From: Marinobacter sp. LV10R510-11A
GTDB lineage: Bacteria > Pseudomonadota > Gammaproteobacteria > Pseudomonadales > Oleiphilaceae
Length of the DNA: 64,000 bases
Direction: 5' to 3'
NCBI RefSeq assembly: GCF_900215155.1
Contig: NZ_LT907980.1
Location: forward strand, 2,232,001-2,296,000
Position numbers and translations under genes: made by a program. This document shows, in pieces, positions 9,108-18,428 of this stretch. The notes under the pieces were generated by a model, which made no database searches, was not told the DNA's origin, and saw only the letters and a list, made by a program, of their open reading frames with translations. Within the stretch, counting starts at the first letter, position 1. Every line of letters begins with the position of its first letter.

Positions 9108-10151
9108 ATGAGCGAAAGCGCAAAGCCCCGCGTCACCAGTGGTTCCAAATTCCGCAACGAGCATGGCTTTTCGGCCATCAAAGATGGCGTAAAGCGCTCG
9201 GCAAACCAGGAATCTGCACCAATTGAGCGCAAGCCCAAGTGGCTAAGGGCGCGAATGCCCGGCGGTGAGCGCTACGAAGCCGTGCGCAAAAATGTCAGCG
9301 ACAACCGGGTGAGCACCGTATGCCAAGAATCTCACTGCCCCAATATAGGTGAGTGCTGGACAGCCGGCACCGCCACTATCATGGTGATGGGCTCGGTGTG
9401 CACTCGCGCCTGTCGCTTCTGTGCGGTGGATACCGGCAATCCCAATGGTTGGCTGGACAAAGACGAGCCCGAAAACACAGCCAAGTCCGTCGAGCTCATG
9501 GGGCTGCGCTACATTGTGCTAACCTCGGTAGACCGCGACGACCTGGATGATGGCGGCGCAGCCCATTACGCAGCCTGCGTATCAGCCATCAAAAAACGTA
9601 CGCCCGAAGTTGCTGTGGAAGCGCTGACGCCAGACTTTGACGCAGTGATGTCCGATGTGGAGAAGGTGCTCGATTCCGGCCTTGAAGTGTTTGCACAGAA
9701 TGTGGAAACCGTGGAACGGCTGACGCGCCGGGTACGTGACCCTCGCGCCGGGTACCAGAAAACCCTCAGCGTGTTAGCGCATGCCAAACAATACCGCCCC
9801 GATGTGCTTACCAAAACCAGCCTGATGCTAGGCTTGGGCGAAACCGAGGAAGAGATCCATGCCACGATGGACGACCTGCGCGCCATTGGCGTGGACATCT
9901 TAACTCTGGGCCAGTATCTACGCCCTACGCCGAATCACCTGCCTGTAGAGCAGTACGTGACACCAGAAGCGTTCAACAGATATCGCGAGGTTGGTCTAGA
10001 AAAAGGCTTTATGGAAGTGCCCTCCGGGCCTATGGTGCGCTCCAGTTACCGGGCAGACAGGGTATTCGACAGAAACAATCTGGGGCTGGCGGTACCGGAA
10101 GTACCCTGTGCCAGCAATGCCATGCAGATTCCAATCAAACACGTTGAATAG
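9108..10151 (+). CDS. lipA: Lipoyl synthase
   Basis: LipA inserts two sulfurs into protein-bound octanoyl groups using radical SAM chemistry. The 347-residue product has both iron-sulfur sites: the auxiliary cluster [12 protein letters not shown] (C-X4-C-X5-C) and the radical [11 protein letters not shown] (C-X3-C-X2-C). GMEVASGPLVRSSY-type C-terminal sequence ([14 protein letters not shown]) supplies the conserved serine ligand. An N-terminal extension of about 45 residues precedes the core, as in related species. Its partner lipB is not adjacent but lies at 34865-35509, unlike the lipB-lipA pairing common in gammaproteobacteria. Confidence 0.97.
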   Translation: MSESAKPRVTSGSKFRNEHGFSAIKDGVKRSANQESAPIERKPKWLRARMPGGERYEAVRKNVSDNRVSTVCQESHCPNIGECWTAGTATIMVMGSVCTRACRFCAVDTGNPNGWLDKDEPENTAKSVELMGLRYIVLTSVDRDDLDDGGAAHYAACVSAIKKRTPEVAVEALTPDFDAVMSDVEKVLDSGLEVFAQNVETVERLTRRVRDPRAGYQKTLSVLAHAKQYRPDVLTKTSLMLGLGETEEEIHATMDDLRAIGVDILTLGQYLRPTPNHLPVEQYVTPEAFNRYREVGLEKGFMEVPSGPMVRSSYRADRVFDRNNLGLAVPEVPCASNAMQIPIKHVE

Positions 10152-10332
10152 CGCACAACTCGAGAATTTCGTTTAGGGCTGCCCTATCCCTCCAGCTTGC
10201 GTTTCACTGCCAAAGCACCGAAAACCTCCGGGTTCGCACGCCGTGCGTGACCCACCATTCGGATGCATCTTTGGTTGCGAGATTGGGGCTGCTCCGGTTG
10301 TTAAATTAATAGCAAAGAATGGAATTCTGACG

Positions 10333-10838
10333 ATGAAAACTTCCCACTTAAATCTCTCCTAGTTGCCGCAACCGATACCACGGCTGTGCTGGCCGCTGGC
10401 ATGGCTTCCGCACAGGAATCTGAGTCGAACGATATCATGATGGGTTTCAACCCGTTTTCTAACAGCACCAGCGTTTCAGCACCCTCCTACATGATTGGCT
10501 TCAAGGCCAGCGAGCAACTAATGCCGTTCGCTTATGCATCTTTGACAGACCGTGGCGGCGATAGCGACACCCGGATTGGCTTGGGCGGCGGTGCGCGTTT
10601 GTATTTGGGCGACATGTCGACCCGCATCCGCCCCTTCGCGGGTGGTGCCCTTGGCATCACTAGCGCCGAAGATACCGGCTTCGGTATTGGTGCTTTCTTT
10701 GGTGCAGAAGCCATGATCACTGACGGCATATCCATCAGTGGCCAAGTTGGCGCGGAGATCGGTGATGACGGTGGTGAGTATAGCGACACCACTATCGAAC
10801 TGGGCACCGCCAACGTAATGTTCAACCTGTACTTCTAA
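10333..10838 (+). pseudogene. Small outer-membrane beta-barrel protein, frameshifted in the signal peptide
   Basis: From about 10338 the frame encodes a convincing signal peptide (FPLKSLLVAATDTTAVLAA then GMASAQ) and a Gly-rich barrel of about 145 residues ending NVMFNLYF, a typical outer-membrane C-terminal phenylalanine. The only well-placed start, ATG 10333, is in another frame and stops after nine codons. One extra A in the AAAA run following ATG would restore MKN-FPLKSL. Without that, only an internal GTG (10386) or ATG remains, giving no usable signal. This could be a real mutation, slippage-controlled expression, or a sequencing error in the A tract. The function of the barrel is unknown. 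Confidence 0.65.
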
Positions 10839-10853
10839 TCAGTCAGTTGAGTT

Positions 10854-10889
10854 GGGGCGGTGCGCACATTGGCTGCGCACTGCCCCTTT
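10854..10889 (+). terminator. Terminator after outer-membrane protein gene
   Basis: A 13-bp stem (10854-10866 with 10874-10886, one wobble) is followed by TTTCCTATCTT. It also lies 58 bases beyond the end of the convergent Spy-like gene. Confidence 0.7.
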
Positions 10890-10943
10890 CCTATCTTAAA
10901 CCTCACCCACCACTGCAGGGTAGATGAGACGACAGGCCAAAGC

Positions 10944-11387
10944 TTACTGGCCTTGCTGCTGCATCATCTGGCGCTGCTGCATTTGCTGACGCATCTGCTG
11001 CATTTTCTTATCCAGTTCGTCGCGCTGCTCCTGAGTAAACACGCTGTCTACTTTGGCCTGCATCAGGGTTGAAAGTGCTGCGATTTCACCGGTCACCTCA
11101 CCAAGATCTTCAGCGTGGTCGCGGATAGCGTCTTCATCGTAATCCGCTTTGATTTCACCCTGCATCTTTTGCTGCAGTGTTTTGGCTTCTTCACGAAGGG
11201 GTTCGATCTCGCCCTGCATTTCATCAAGAATGCCACGGACTTCTTTCTGCTGATCCTTTGAAAGCCCTACCATCTGTGCTAACTGAGCGACTTGATCAGG
11301 CTGGCCACCAGCGGCTTGCTGGGCCAATGCCGGTGCTGACAGGCTCAATGCTACAAGAGCGGTACCGAACAGTTTTGCGAGCGTCAT
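10944..11387 (-). CDS. Spy/CpxP-like periplasmic protein
   Basis: The 147-residue product has a signal peptide (MTLAKLFGTALVALSLSAPALA, cut before QQ) and an almost wholly helical body. Two LTXXQ-type motifs appear, LSKDQ near residue 43 and FTQEQ near residue 117, which mark Spy/CpxP chaperones and stress sensors. The C-terminus is a Gln/Met-rich stretch (QQMRQQMQQRQMMQQQGQ) that could bind metal or be disordered. The family assignment rests on motif, size and secondary structure; no cpxAR or metal genes are adjacent. Confidence 0.65.
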   Translation of the reverse strand: MTLAKLFGTALVALSLSAPALAQQAAGGQPDQVAQLAQMVGLSKDQQKEVRGILDEMQGEIEPLREEAKTLQQKMQGEIKADYDEDAIRDHAEDLGEVTGEIAALSTLMQAKVDSVFTQEQRDELDKKMQQMRQQMQQRQMMQQQGQ

Positions 11388-11558
11388 AGAAATCTCCGTT
11401 AACGATTTAGTTTAAAGGTGATCAACTGGATTAACACCCTAAAGCATCCCGCCCCATAAGCGCATTGAAACAAATGTGAAAGTTTAGTCATTCCCCTTCA
11501 TAATGGCGCGGTTCTACCGGCGCCTGAATATCACGCTGAATACCAAGAGAGTATCAAG

Positions 11559-12494
11559 ATGGCTATTAACTGGTTTCCAGGGCACATGCACAAGGCCCGT
11601 AAGGAGATCAAACAGATCATGCCTCAGATGGACCTCATCATTGAGGTCCTAGACGCACGCATTCCCTTCAGCAGCGAGAATCCGCTGGTGCCAGCCCTGC
11701 GTGGAGAAACGCCACTGATCAGAGTGCTGAACAAGCGCGACCTGGCCGATCCGGATATCACCGCACAATGGCAGACCTGGCTGGAGAAGGAGCGCGGCGT
11801 GCGCACCATTACCCTCACACAAAACCAACGGGGTGAGGCACTGGATATCCTTCGGTTAGCCGGTGAAATGACACCGAACCACGATCGCCAGAAAAGCGCT
11901 CTGCGGGTAATGATTCTAGGCATACCCAACGTAGGGAAATCCACTCTGATCAATACGTTGGCCGGGCGCCCGGCTACAAAAACCGGCAACGAACCGGCAG
12001 TGACCAGGGCACAGCAAACCATCAAATTGCCAGACAACATCCTTCTTTATGACACCCCAGGGTTTCTGTGGCCAAAGCTCTCGCCAGAAGAATGCGGCTA
12101 CCGGCTGGCGATTACCGGCGCCATACGCAGTTCTGTGCTGGATTTCGATGATATCGCCCTGTTTGAGGCCGACTACCTGCGAGAGGCCTACCCAGAGCTG
12201 CTGATGGCCCGTTACGGCTTTGATGAACTGCCCGTAGATGGCTTGGCCGTGATGGACGGCATTGCTGCGAAGCGCCGGTTCCTGGGGCGCGGTGGCGTGC
12301 CCAACTTCAATAAGGTCGCAGAAGTATTGCTCAATGAATTCCGCGCAGGCACTCTTGGGAGGATTACTCTGGAAACGCCAGAGATGGTTGAGCGCGAAAT
12401 CCAGGAAGCCGCCGTCGCTGAGGCAGAAAAAGAGTCTAAATTGGCAGAAAAGAAGGCCGCTTCCAAAGCATCCCGTTCTGGCCGCCGCCACTAG
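11559..12494 (+). CDS. rbgA: Ribosome biogenesis GTPase YlqF/RbgA
   Basis: A circularly permuted GTPase acting late in 50S assembly. In the 311-residue product the G4 motif NKRDLAD (about residue 63) precedes G1 [12 protein letters not shown] (about 124) and G3 DTPG (about 166), the diagnostic permuted order. The N-terminus [15 protein letters not shown] is the family signature. The C-terminus is Lys/Ala-rich and basic. fabB starts eleven bases downstream, so the two may be co-transcribed. Confidence 0.93.
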   Translation: MAINWFPGHMHKARKEIKQIMPQMDLIIEVLDARIPFSSENPLVPALRGETPLIRVLNKRDLADPDITAQWQTWLEKERGVRTITLTQNQRGEALDILRLAGEMTPNHDRQKSALRVMILGIPNVGKSTLINTLAGRPATKTGNEPAVTRAQQTIKLPDNILLYDTPGFLWPKLSPEECGYRLAITGAIRSSVLDFDDIALFEADYLREAYPELLMARYGFDELPVDGLAVMDGIAAKRRFLGRGGVPNFNKVAEVLLNEFRAGTLGRITLETPEMVEREIQEAAVAEAEKESKLAEKKAASKASRSGRRH

Positions 12495-12505
12495 AGGAGA
12501 ACTGT

Positions 12506-13720
12506 ATGAGACGAGTCGTCGTCACCGGCATGGGCATTGTTTCCTGCCTAGGTAACTCCCTTAATGAGGTTCATACAAGCCTTAAAAATGGAACATCTGG
12601 CATCCGCTTTAATGAAGCCTACAAAGAAATGGGCTTTCGCAGCCTAGTTTCTGGCTCCCCGGTAATAGATACCACGGTTATCGACCGTAAAATGCGCCGT
12701 TTCATGGGCCCCTCTGCCATGTACAGCTACCTCGCTATGGAGCAGGCAATTGCCCAAGCGGGTCTTAGTGAAGAGCAGATTTCCAACGACCGCACGGGCC
12801 TGATTGCCGGTTCCGGCGGCTCATCCTGCTCAAGCCAGGTAGAAGCAACCGATATCATGCGCGCAAAAGGCGTAAAGCGCATTGGGCCCTATATGGTACC
12901 GCGCATCATGACCAGTACGGTTTCTGCCTGCCTAGCCACCGCTTACAAAATTCGCGGCGTGAATTACTCCATGTCCTCCGCTTGCGCCACCAGCGCGCAC
13001 TGCATCGGCCACGCCATGGAGCAGATCCAATACGGCAAGCAGGATATTGTATTCGCCGGTGGTGGCGAGGAAGAGGACTGGAGCCTCACCATGATGTTCG
13101 ATGCCATGGGCGCACTTTCCACCAAGTACAACGACGCACCCGAAACCGCGTCCCGCCCATTCGATTCAGGGCGAGATGGCTTTGTGATCGCCGGTGGCGG
13201 CGGCATGGTGGTGCTGGAAGAGCTTGAGCATGCAAAGAAGCGCGGCGCCAACATTATTGCGGAGCTCACCGGCTACGGTGCCACTTCCGATGGCTACGAC
13301 ATGGTGGCACCTTCGGGTGAAGGCGCCCAGCGCTGTATGAAACAGGCCATGGCAACCGTTCGCGGCAAGATTGACTACATCAATGCCCACGGCACCAGCA
13401 CACCTGTCGGCGATGCAGCCGAGATAGGCGCGGTGCAGAAAACCTTTGGGGCAGACATCCCTGCCATTTCATCCACAAAGTCCCTCTCCGGGCACTCCCT
13501 TGGTGCTGCAGGGGTTCATGAAGTCATCTATTCCCTGTTGATGCTGCAGCACGGCTTTATTGCAGGCACCGCCAATCTCGTGTCGGTAGATGAGGCCATT
13601 GGTGATATGCCGTTGGTAGGCCCTGGAGGCCAGAGCGCAACGCTCAATGCCGTTATGTCCAACAGCTTCGGCTTTGGTGGAACAAACGCATCTTTGGTGT
13701 TTGAACGACTACCAGTCTGA
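12506..13720 (+). CDS. fabB: 3-oxoacyl-ACP synthase I (KAS I)
   Basis: FabB elongates acyl-ACP and is needed for unsaturated fatty acids with FabA. The 404-residue product has the thiolase-fold Cys-His-His set: Cys160 in SSACATSAH, His in [11 protein letters not shown], and His in [12 protein letters not shown]. The C-terminus [14 protein letters not shown] is the usual glycine-rich end. AGAGGAGA precedes the ATG. fabA, its frequent neighbour, is not next to it here. A perfect 16-bp hairpin follows the stop. Confidence 0.95.
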   Translation: MRRVVVTGMGIVSCLGNSLNEVHTSLKNGTSGIRFNEAYKEMGFRSLVSGSPVIDTTVIDRKMRRFMGPSAMYSYLAMEQAIAQAGLSEEQISNDRTGLIAGSGGSSCSSQVEATDIMRAKGVKRIGPYMVPRIMTSTVSACLATAYKIRGVNYSMSSACATSAHCIGHAMEQIQYGKQDIVFAGGGEEEDWSLTMMFDAMGALSTKYNDAPETASRPFDSGRDGFVIAGGGGMVVLEELEHAKKRGANIIAELTGYGATSDGYDMVAPSGEGAQRCMKQAMATVRGKIDYINAHGTSTPVGDAAEIGAVQKTFGADIPAISSTKSLSGHSLGAAGVHEVIYSLLMLQHGFIAGTANLVSVDEAIGDMPLVGPGGQSATLNAVMSNSFGFGGTNASLVFERLPV

Positions 13721-13722
13721 TG

Positions 13723-13758
13723 AATACGCGGGGGTCGACTCTTCGACCCCCGCGTATT
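13723..13758. terminator. Perfect 16-bp hairpin between fabB and fnr
   Basis: 13723-13738 pairs perfectly with 13743-13758 around a CTCT loop, beginning two bases after the fabB stop. There is no T run after it, so it may act as a transcript-end stabiliser or rho-assisted terminator rather than a canonical intrinsic terminator. Confidence 0.6.
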
Positions 13759-13769
13759 AAAGTGGTAAC

Positions 13770-13783
13770 TTGATTTGCATCAA
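13770..13783 (+). promoter_or_regulatory. Perfect FNR/Anr box at the fnr start
   Basis: TTGATTTGCATCAA matches the consensus TTGAT-N4-ATCAA exactly. It ends 19 bases before the ATG of the FNR-family gene itself, a position that suggests autoregulation, most simply repression by occlusion. Confidence 0.8.
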
Positions 13784-13802
13784 ATTGGACGGTTTATAAG
13801 TA

Positions 13803-14558
13803 ATGGCCCAAGCACTAAAATTCCGCCAAGCTACCTCTCCTCTCAAAGCTTCCTGTCACCAGTGCAGCCTAAGCAACTTGTGCCTGCCTCTCGCCGTTCA
13901 GGATAACGACCTAGACAGCTTGGAAGACATCGTTCAACAGGGCCGCATTTACAATCGCGGCGAACATATTTTTGAGCAGAACTCGCCGTTTCGTTCGTGT
14001 TTTGCCGTAAAGAGCGGATCAATCAAAACATCGATTATTACCGAAAGTGGTGAAGAGCAGGTCACAGGTTTCTTTATGCCCGGTGAGCTTGTGGGCTTGG
14101 ACAGCATGAGCGATGAATCTTACGTCTGCACAGCCAAGGCTCTAGAACGCACCAGCGTGTGCGAGTTCCCGATAGACAAGCTGGAGGAACTCACCGGCAA
14201 GCTGCCAGATTTGCAGCACCATATGTACCGTCTGATGAGCCAGGAAATCCAGAAAAGCCATCAGCTTGCTATGCTGCTGAGCAAGAACACGGCCGAAGAG
14301 CGCATTGCATCCCTACTTTTGTCGCTGTCTAGCCGCTTCGAGCGTCGGCGCATGTCCCCCACTAACTTTAGCCTGCCAATGGCCAGAAACGACATCGCCA
14401 ACTTTCTGGGGCTTGCTGTAGAAACGGTCAGCCGGGTTTTTACCCGCTTTCAGAACCAGGGCATCATACGGGCAAGGGGCCGCGAAGTGGAACTGCTGGA
14501 TGTTGAAGCACTGCAACTGGTAACCCGGGAGTTTTCCCGCCAGGTTTGCCAGCAGTAA
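13803..14558 (+). CDS. FNR/Anr-type oxygen-responsive transcription regulator
   Basis: A 251-residue Crp/Fnr regulator. The N-terminal cysteines C18-X2-C21-X5-C27 and Cys109 match the four ligands of the oxygen-labile 4Fe-4S cluster of FNR and Anr. A cyclic-nucleotide-type beta-roll (about 45-135) is followed by a dimer helix and a C-terminal HTH with the recognition helix VETVSRVFTRFQ, whose E-SR residues read TTGAT half-sites. A perfect FNR box lies just upstream. It should control the aerobic/anaerobic switch. Whether the local name is fnr, anr or etrA cannot be decided here. Confidence 0.93.
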   Translation: MAQALKFRQATSPLKASCHQCSLSNLCLPLAVQDNDLDSLEDIVQQGRIYNRGEHIFEQNSPFRSCFAVKSGSIKTSIITESGEEQVTGFFMPGELVGLDSMSDESYVCTAKALERTSVCEFPIDKLEELTGKLPDLQHHMYRLMSQEIQKSHQLAMLLSKNTAEERIASLLLSLSSRFERRRMSPTNFSLPMARNDIANFLGLAVETVSRVFTRFQNQGIIRARGREVELLDVEALQLVTREFSRQVCQQ

Positions 14559-14598
14559 ACGGCCTTTTCCGGAACCGGCCTATACTAAGTGGTCGGTA

Positions 14599-15477
14599 CT
14601 AATTGGTCGATATTCCGACCTCCGCACGCATCGCCTCATCCTTCAAAATTTCCAGCTCACCAAGCAGCCCTGAGCGCCAAGGGAACTGTTTGATGCCAAA
14701 TGTATTGCGGATTTTTGTACAGATCAGTTTGGTGTTTGGTGGCTCCAGATGGCCCCATGACGGCATGCCGTCCACTACGTGAAAATCTTCCGAAATCTCC
14801 GGCAGGCCTACAATTGCTAGGCCCAGCTCGTACAGGCTAATGGCCTCAGCACCGGCATACTGGAATGTTCCCCACACCTCTGCACCACAATCTAACTGCC
14901 GTATAACAGCGGTCATAACCCTAGCGAGATCTCTCACTGATACAGGCTGACCCACACACCGCCCCGGCAATAGTAGGGGTTCGGTAGTGGCGGTGCTCGA
15001 CTGAATCTTGCGTATAAAGCGGCTTAGGCTCCAGCCAGTACGTAAAATGATATGTCTGGGTAAGAGCGTGCGCAGCGCCTGCTCACACTCCCACTGCCAG
15101 TTACCCAGCTCATTAACCGGCTGGCCAGGATTAGAAGCCAGGTAGCCACTTTGTTTACGGCCATCAAAGACATAACACGATGATAATTGAAACAGTGCGA
15201 TGCCTCGGTCACGGGCATATTCCGCCATGGCTACAGGTAGTGAAAATGCCGCTTTATGAGTGCCTTCGGGGTCCCGTTCTGCGGCCTCTGGATCGGTCAG
15301 CCACAGCGCATTAACAATGAGATCCGTGTCTTCCGGGATCCAGTTTTCCAAAGCACTGAAATCGGCAGTAACAGGGTTGCTGACCAGCAAGGGGCTAACA
15401 TGCAGAGATGTCTCCCGAAGTCGCTCGAGCAGAACTTTCCCCAACGGGCCGTAATCGTGAACAACAAGTACATGCAC
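14599..15477 (-). CDS. RmlD-like (dTDP-4-dehydrorhamnose reductase family) protein
   Basis: The 292-residue product resembles extended short-chain dehydrogenases of the RmlD group: an N-terminal Rossmann strand MHVLVVHDYGPLGKVLLERL, SSCYVFDGRKQSGY where RmlD has STDYVFDG, and a downstream PVSVRDLARVM. The usual catalytic YGxSKxxGE segment appears as LGNWQWECEQ, so the active-site Tyr and Lys of the Y-X3-K pair are missing. It may bind a nucleotide sugar without reducing it, or have another role. No other rhamnose or O-antigen genes are nearby. It is convergent with the FNR-type regulator gene. Confidence 0.65.
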   Translation of the reverse strand: MHVLVVHDYGPLGKVLLERLRETSLHVSPLLVSNPVTADFSALENWIPEDTDLIVNALWLTDPEAAERDPEGTHKAAFSLPVAMAEYARDRGIALFQLSSCYVFDGRKQSGYLASNPGQPVNELGNWQWECEQALRTLLPRHIILRTGWSLSRFIRKIQSSTATTEPLLLPGRCVGQPVSVRDLARVMTAVIRQLDCGAEVWGTFQYAGAEAISLYELGLAIVGLPEISEDFHVVDGMPSWGHLEPPNTKLICTKIRNTFGIKQFPWRSGLLGELEILKDEAMRAEVGISTN

Positions 15478-15561
15478 TAGAGCTCAATGCCTCCGGATAT
15501 AACTTAGTTGACGGATTCAGAATTCGATCAGGCCAATGGTTTCCCATCACCAGTTTATACA

Positions 15562-15744
15562 ATGCTTCAAACAACGCGATACAGCCATAGCACCATGATG
15601 CTGGGCATGGCCAGAGTAGGCATCAGTAGCATGCTAAAAGGCAGTAAAATGATCATCCATAAAGTTCTCAAAAAACTGGATGATCGCAGCCTAGCTTCCA
15701 TTCTCGATTTCATCGAGGAAATCATTCACGAGCCCGAAAGCTAA
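15562..15744 (+). CDS. Possible small protein, unknown
   Basis: A 60-codon frame in the gap between two minus-strand genes. Its second half (HKVLKKLDDRSLASILDFIEEIIHEPES) looks like an amphipathic helical protein with an acidic end, and codon use there is plausible. The start is uncertain because several ATGs are in frame and no convincing ribosome-binding site is visible. It may not be expressed; I do not recognise a family. Confidence 0.3.
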   Translation: MLQTTRYSHSTMMLGMARVGISSMLKGSKMIIHKVLKKLDDRSLASILDFIEEIIHEPES

Positions 15745-15764
15745 AGCTCGAATGCAAAAAAATA

Positions 15765-16841
15765 CTAATAAGAAGTACGGGGAACCCGACTGGTAATACC
15801 CGTTAACAACTCATAAGAGATGGTACCGGCACAGCTGGCAACCTCATCTACCCCTACCGTGCGCCCCCAAAGCTCAACGAGATCGCCTTCGCCGGCCTCC
15901 GGCGCATTGCTCAAATCCACCGCCAGCATATCCATAGACACCCGGCCGATCAGCCGAATCCGGCGACCACCAATCGCGGCTGGTGTGTCGGTGCCAGCAT
16001 GGCGGGGGTAGCCGTCGCCATACCCAATGGCCACCATACCCATTCGAGTATCGCGCTCTGCAACCCAGGCACCCCCATAACCCACGCTTTCACCGGCTTT
16101 AACCACCCGCGTCGTAATAAGCGGCGCTTCTAAGGTCATTACGGGCTCAAGACCCAAATCGGGCCCCGTCTTGCCGACTATGGGTGATCCGCCATAGAGC
16201 ATGATACCCGGGCGGCTCCAGTCAAACAGTGGTTGGCCGGGAATGAAATGGGCTGCAGAATTACCCACGCTTTTCATCAGCAAGGGCCAGGGAGAGGTTG
16301 CCGTTTCAAAGGTGGCCGTCTGTGCAGCGGTCATTGGACTGCTGGCATCGTCGGCGCAAGCAAAGTGGCCTACAAAACCCTGCAGCTTGGCGCCAGCGCT
16401 CATTTTCTCCAGCCGGGCCATCACCGCAGGCAGGTCATCCGGCCGAAAGCCCAAGCGGTTCATGCCGGTATTAACCTTCAACCAAACATCGGGTGCGTAG
16501 CCCCCCTGCTCCAACCAGTCCAGCTGATGTTCTACATGTAGCACCGGCTCAAAATTACGATGCACGCAATCCGCAAAATCATCAGCGGCATGCACACCTT
16601 GGAGCAGCACCACTGGCTGAAAAAGGCCGGCAGCTCGAATAGCCACCGCTTCTTCAATGCAGGCAACGGCGTACTTAGGTGCAACATCCGACAGGGCAGA
16701 GGCGATCCGGGCAATACCGTGGCCATAACCATCCGCTTTTACAACAGCCATTGTTTTAGCGCTGCCCGCACGCTCGCACGCTGCGCGATAGTTGTTGCGA
16801 AGCGCATCCAGATCAATGCGAGCGGTTGTGCTACGCGGCAT
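15765..16841 (-). CDS. alr: Alanine racemase
   Basis: This enzyme makes D-alanine for peptidoglycan. The 358-residue PLP enzyme shows the lysine motif AVVKADGYGHG near residue 34, the second-domain VGYGGAWVAERDTRMGMVAIGYGDGYPR with the catalytic tyrosine, and GRVSMDMLAVDL. Length is normal. Its ATG overlaps the dnaB stop by one base (TGATG), so it is the translationally coupled last gene of the rpsF-rpsR-DUF2232-rplI-dnaB-alr run. The order dnaB-alr is conserved in Pseudomonas. Confidence 0.96.
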   Translation of the reverse strand: MPRSTTARIDLDALRNNYRAACERAGSAKTMAVVKADGYGHGIARIASALSDVAPKYAVACIEEAVAIRAAGLFQPVVLLQGVHAADDFADCVHRNFEPVLHVEHQLDWLEQGGYAPDVWLKVNTGMNRLGFRPDDLPAVMARLEKMSAGAKLQGFVGHFACADDASSPMTAAQTATFETATSPWPLLMKSVGNSAAHFIPGQPLFDWSRPGIMLYGGSPIVGKTGPDLGLEPVMTLEAPLITTRVVKAGESVGYGGAWVAERDTRMGMVAIGYGDGYPRHAGTDTPAAIGGRRIRLIGRVSMDMLAVDLSNAPEAGEGDLVELWGRTVGVDEVASCAGTISYELLTGITSRVPRTSY

Positions 16842-18247
16842 CAGTACTCACCACCATAATCGCCGTAGTCACCATGGGCCAAGTCTTCAAACTTTGTGTA
16901 TTTACCGATAAACGCCAGGCGAAGAGTGCCGATAGGCCCATTACGCTGCTTACCGATAATGATTTCGGCAATGCCCTTATCCGGCGTGTCCTCGTTGTAC
17001 ACCTCATCACGGTAAACAAACATGATAACGTCCGCATCCTGCTCAATCGCGCCAGATTCCCGCAAGTCCGAGTTAATGGGGCGTTTGTTGGGGCGCTGCT
17101 CAAGGCTTCGGTTAAGCTGAGAAAGTGCGACCACAGGGCAGCTGAGTTCTTTGGCAATGCCCTTCAACGATCGGGAGATTTCAGAGATCTCTGCCGTCCG
17201 GCCTTCGGTGTTGCCTGGCACTCGCATCAGCTGTAGGTAATCGACCATAATCAGGCCGATCTTGCCCCCGTTCTCCCGGGCAATCCGGCGCGCGCGGGAG
17301 CGCAGCTCAGTAGGGCTGAGGCCGGGCGTGTCATCAATATACAAAGGCTTGTCTTTGAGCAGGCTAACGGCGGAAGTCAACCGGGGCCAGTCGTCTTCTT
17401 CAAGCTTACCGCCGCGGATTTTGGTTTGATCAATTCGCCCCAACGACGAAAGCATACGCATAGCCAGCGCATCTGCAGGCATCTCCATACTGAACACCAG
17501 AACCGGAGTGCCCGTGCTTATCAGTGCATTCTCGACAATGTTCATGGCAAACGTGGTCTTACCCATAGAGGGGCGACCTGCCACGATGATGAGGTCTGCA
17601 GGCTGCATACCAGACGTCTGCTCATCAAGATCTTTAAAGCCGGTGGTCAAACCCGTTGTTTGTTCGCCAGATTCAAACAGTTCTTCTATACGGCTAAGGG
17701 TTTTGGTCAGAATCGGGTTAATAGACTGGGGCCCCGAACCTTCCTTAACCCTAGACTCTGCAATCTTAAAGACGTTGCGCTCAGCTTCATCCAAAATCTC
17801 GTTACTGTTGCGCCCCTCGGGATTGAACGCAGAGTCTGCAATCTTGCCTGAAACCTCCACAAGCTGCCTCAGGATGGAGCGCTCACGAACAATCTCAGCG
17901 TAGGCGCGGATATTGGCAGCGCCCGGTGTTTTTTCGGCCAACTCGGCCAAATAAGACAACCCGCCAGCGTCTTCAATATCTCCCGCTCGCTCCAAAAACT
18001 CCGCAAGGGTAACAACGTCCAGGGGTTCGTTTTCGTTGGCAAGGCGCTCAACCGCACCAAAAATCAGCCGGTGGTCCTGGCGATAAAAATCGGCCGTAGA
18101 GATTATCTCGGTGATCTCGTCAAATCGACGGTTATCCAGCATAAGACCACCAAGCACTGCCTGCTCCGCTTCTGCTGAATGCGGGGGCACCTTGATGCGG
18201 CTGGTTTCCAAGTCGGTATTTGCGGATTTCAGAGTAGGCTTAGCCAT
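16841..18247 (-). CDS. dnaB: Replicative DNA helicase DnaB
   Basis: DnaB is the hexameric 5'-3' helicase at the replication fork. The 468-residue product has the N-terminal collar domain (PHSAEAEQAVLGGLMLD), then the RecA-like core with Walker A GRPSMGKTTFAMN, Walker B IGLIMVDYLQLM, and the C-terminal DLRESGAIEQDADVIMFVYRDE. No intein is present. The preferred start is ATG 18247; an upstream GTG six bases earlier is in frame. A hairpin in the 181-bp gap from rplI may attenuate transcription into dnaB. Confidence 0.97.
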   Translation of the reverse strand: MAKPTLKSANTDLETSRIKVPPHSAEAEQAVLGGLMLDNRRFDEITEIISTADFYRQDHRLIFGAVERLANENEPLDVVTLAEFLERAGDIEDAGGLSYLAELAEKTPGAANIRAYAEIVRERSILRQLVEVSGKIADSAFNPEGRNSNEILDEAERNVFKIAESRVKEGSGPQSINPILTKTLSRIEELFESGEQTTGLTTGFKDLDEQTSGMQPADLIIVAGRPSMGKTTFAMNIVENALISTGTPVLVFSMEMPADALAMRMLSSLGRIDQTKIRGGKLEEDDWPRLTSAVSLLKDKPLYIDDTPGLSPTELRSRARRIARENGGKIGLIMVDYLQLMRVPGNTEGRTAEISEISRSLKGIAKELSCPVVALSQLNRSLEQRPNKRPINSDLRESGAIEQDADVIMFVYRDEVYNEDTPDKGIAEIIIGKQRNGPIGTLRLAFIGKYTKFEDLAHGDYGDYGGEY

Positions 18248-18344
18248 GAACACATCTTCAGTTGAACGTCACAACCACGACAGTGCATGAGGAATGTCGC
18301 AGCAATGGGAGGGGGTTACTGGATGCTAACAGCATACCAGAAAG

Positions 18345-18385
18345 CAACAGGCCCGAAAGCCGTATTACACGGTTCGGGCCTGTTG
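18345..18385 (-). terminator. Hairpin (partial terminator or attenuator) between rplI and dnaB
   Basis: A 13-bp perfect inverted repeat (18345-18357 with 18373-18385) has a small CCGT/ACGG inner stem in its loop. On the minus strand a weak pyrimidine tract CTTTCT follows. It probably lowers read-through from ribosomal genes into dnaB. Confidence 0.55.
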
Positions 18386-18428
18386 GGTGTGCCGGGGTAA
18401 ACCCAGCACGGCTTTCAAAGAAAGCAGA

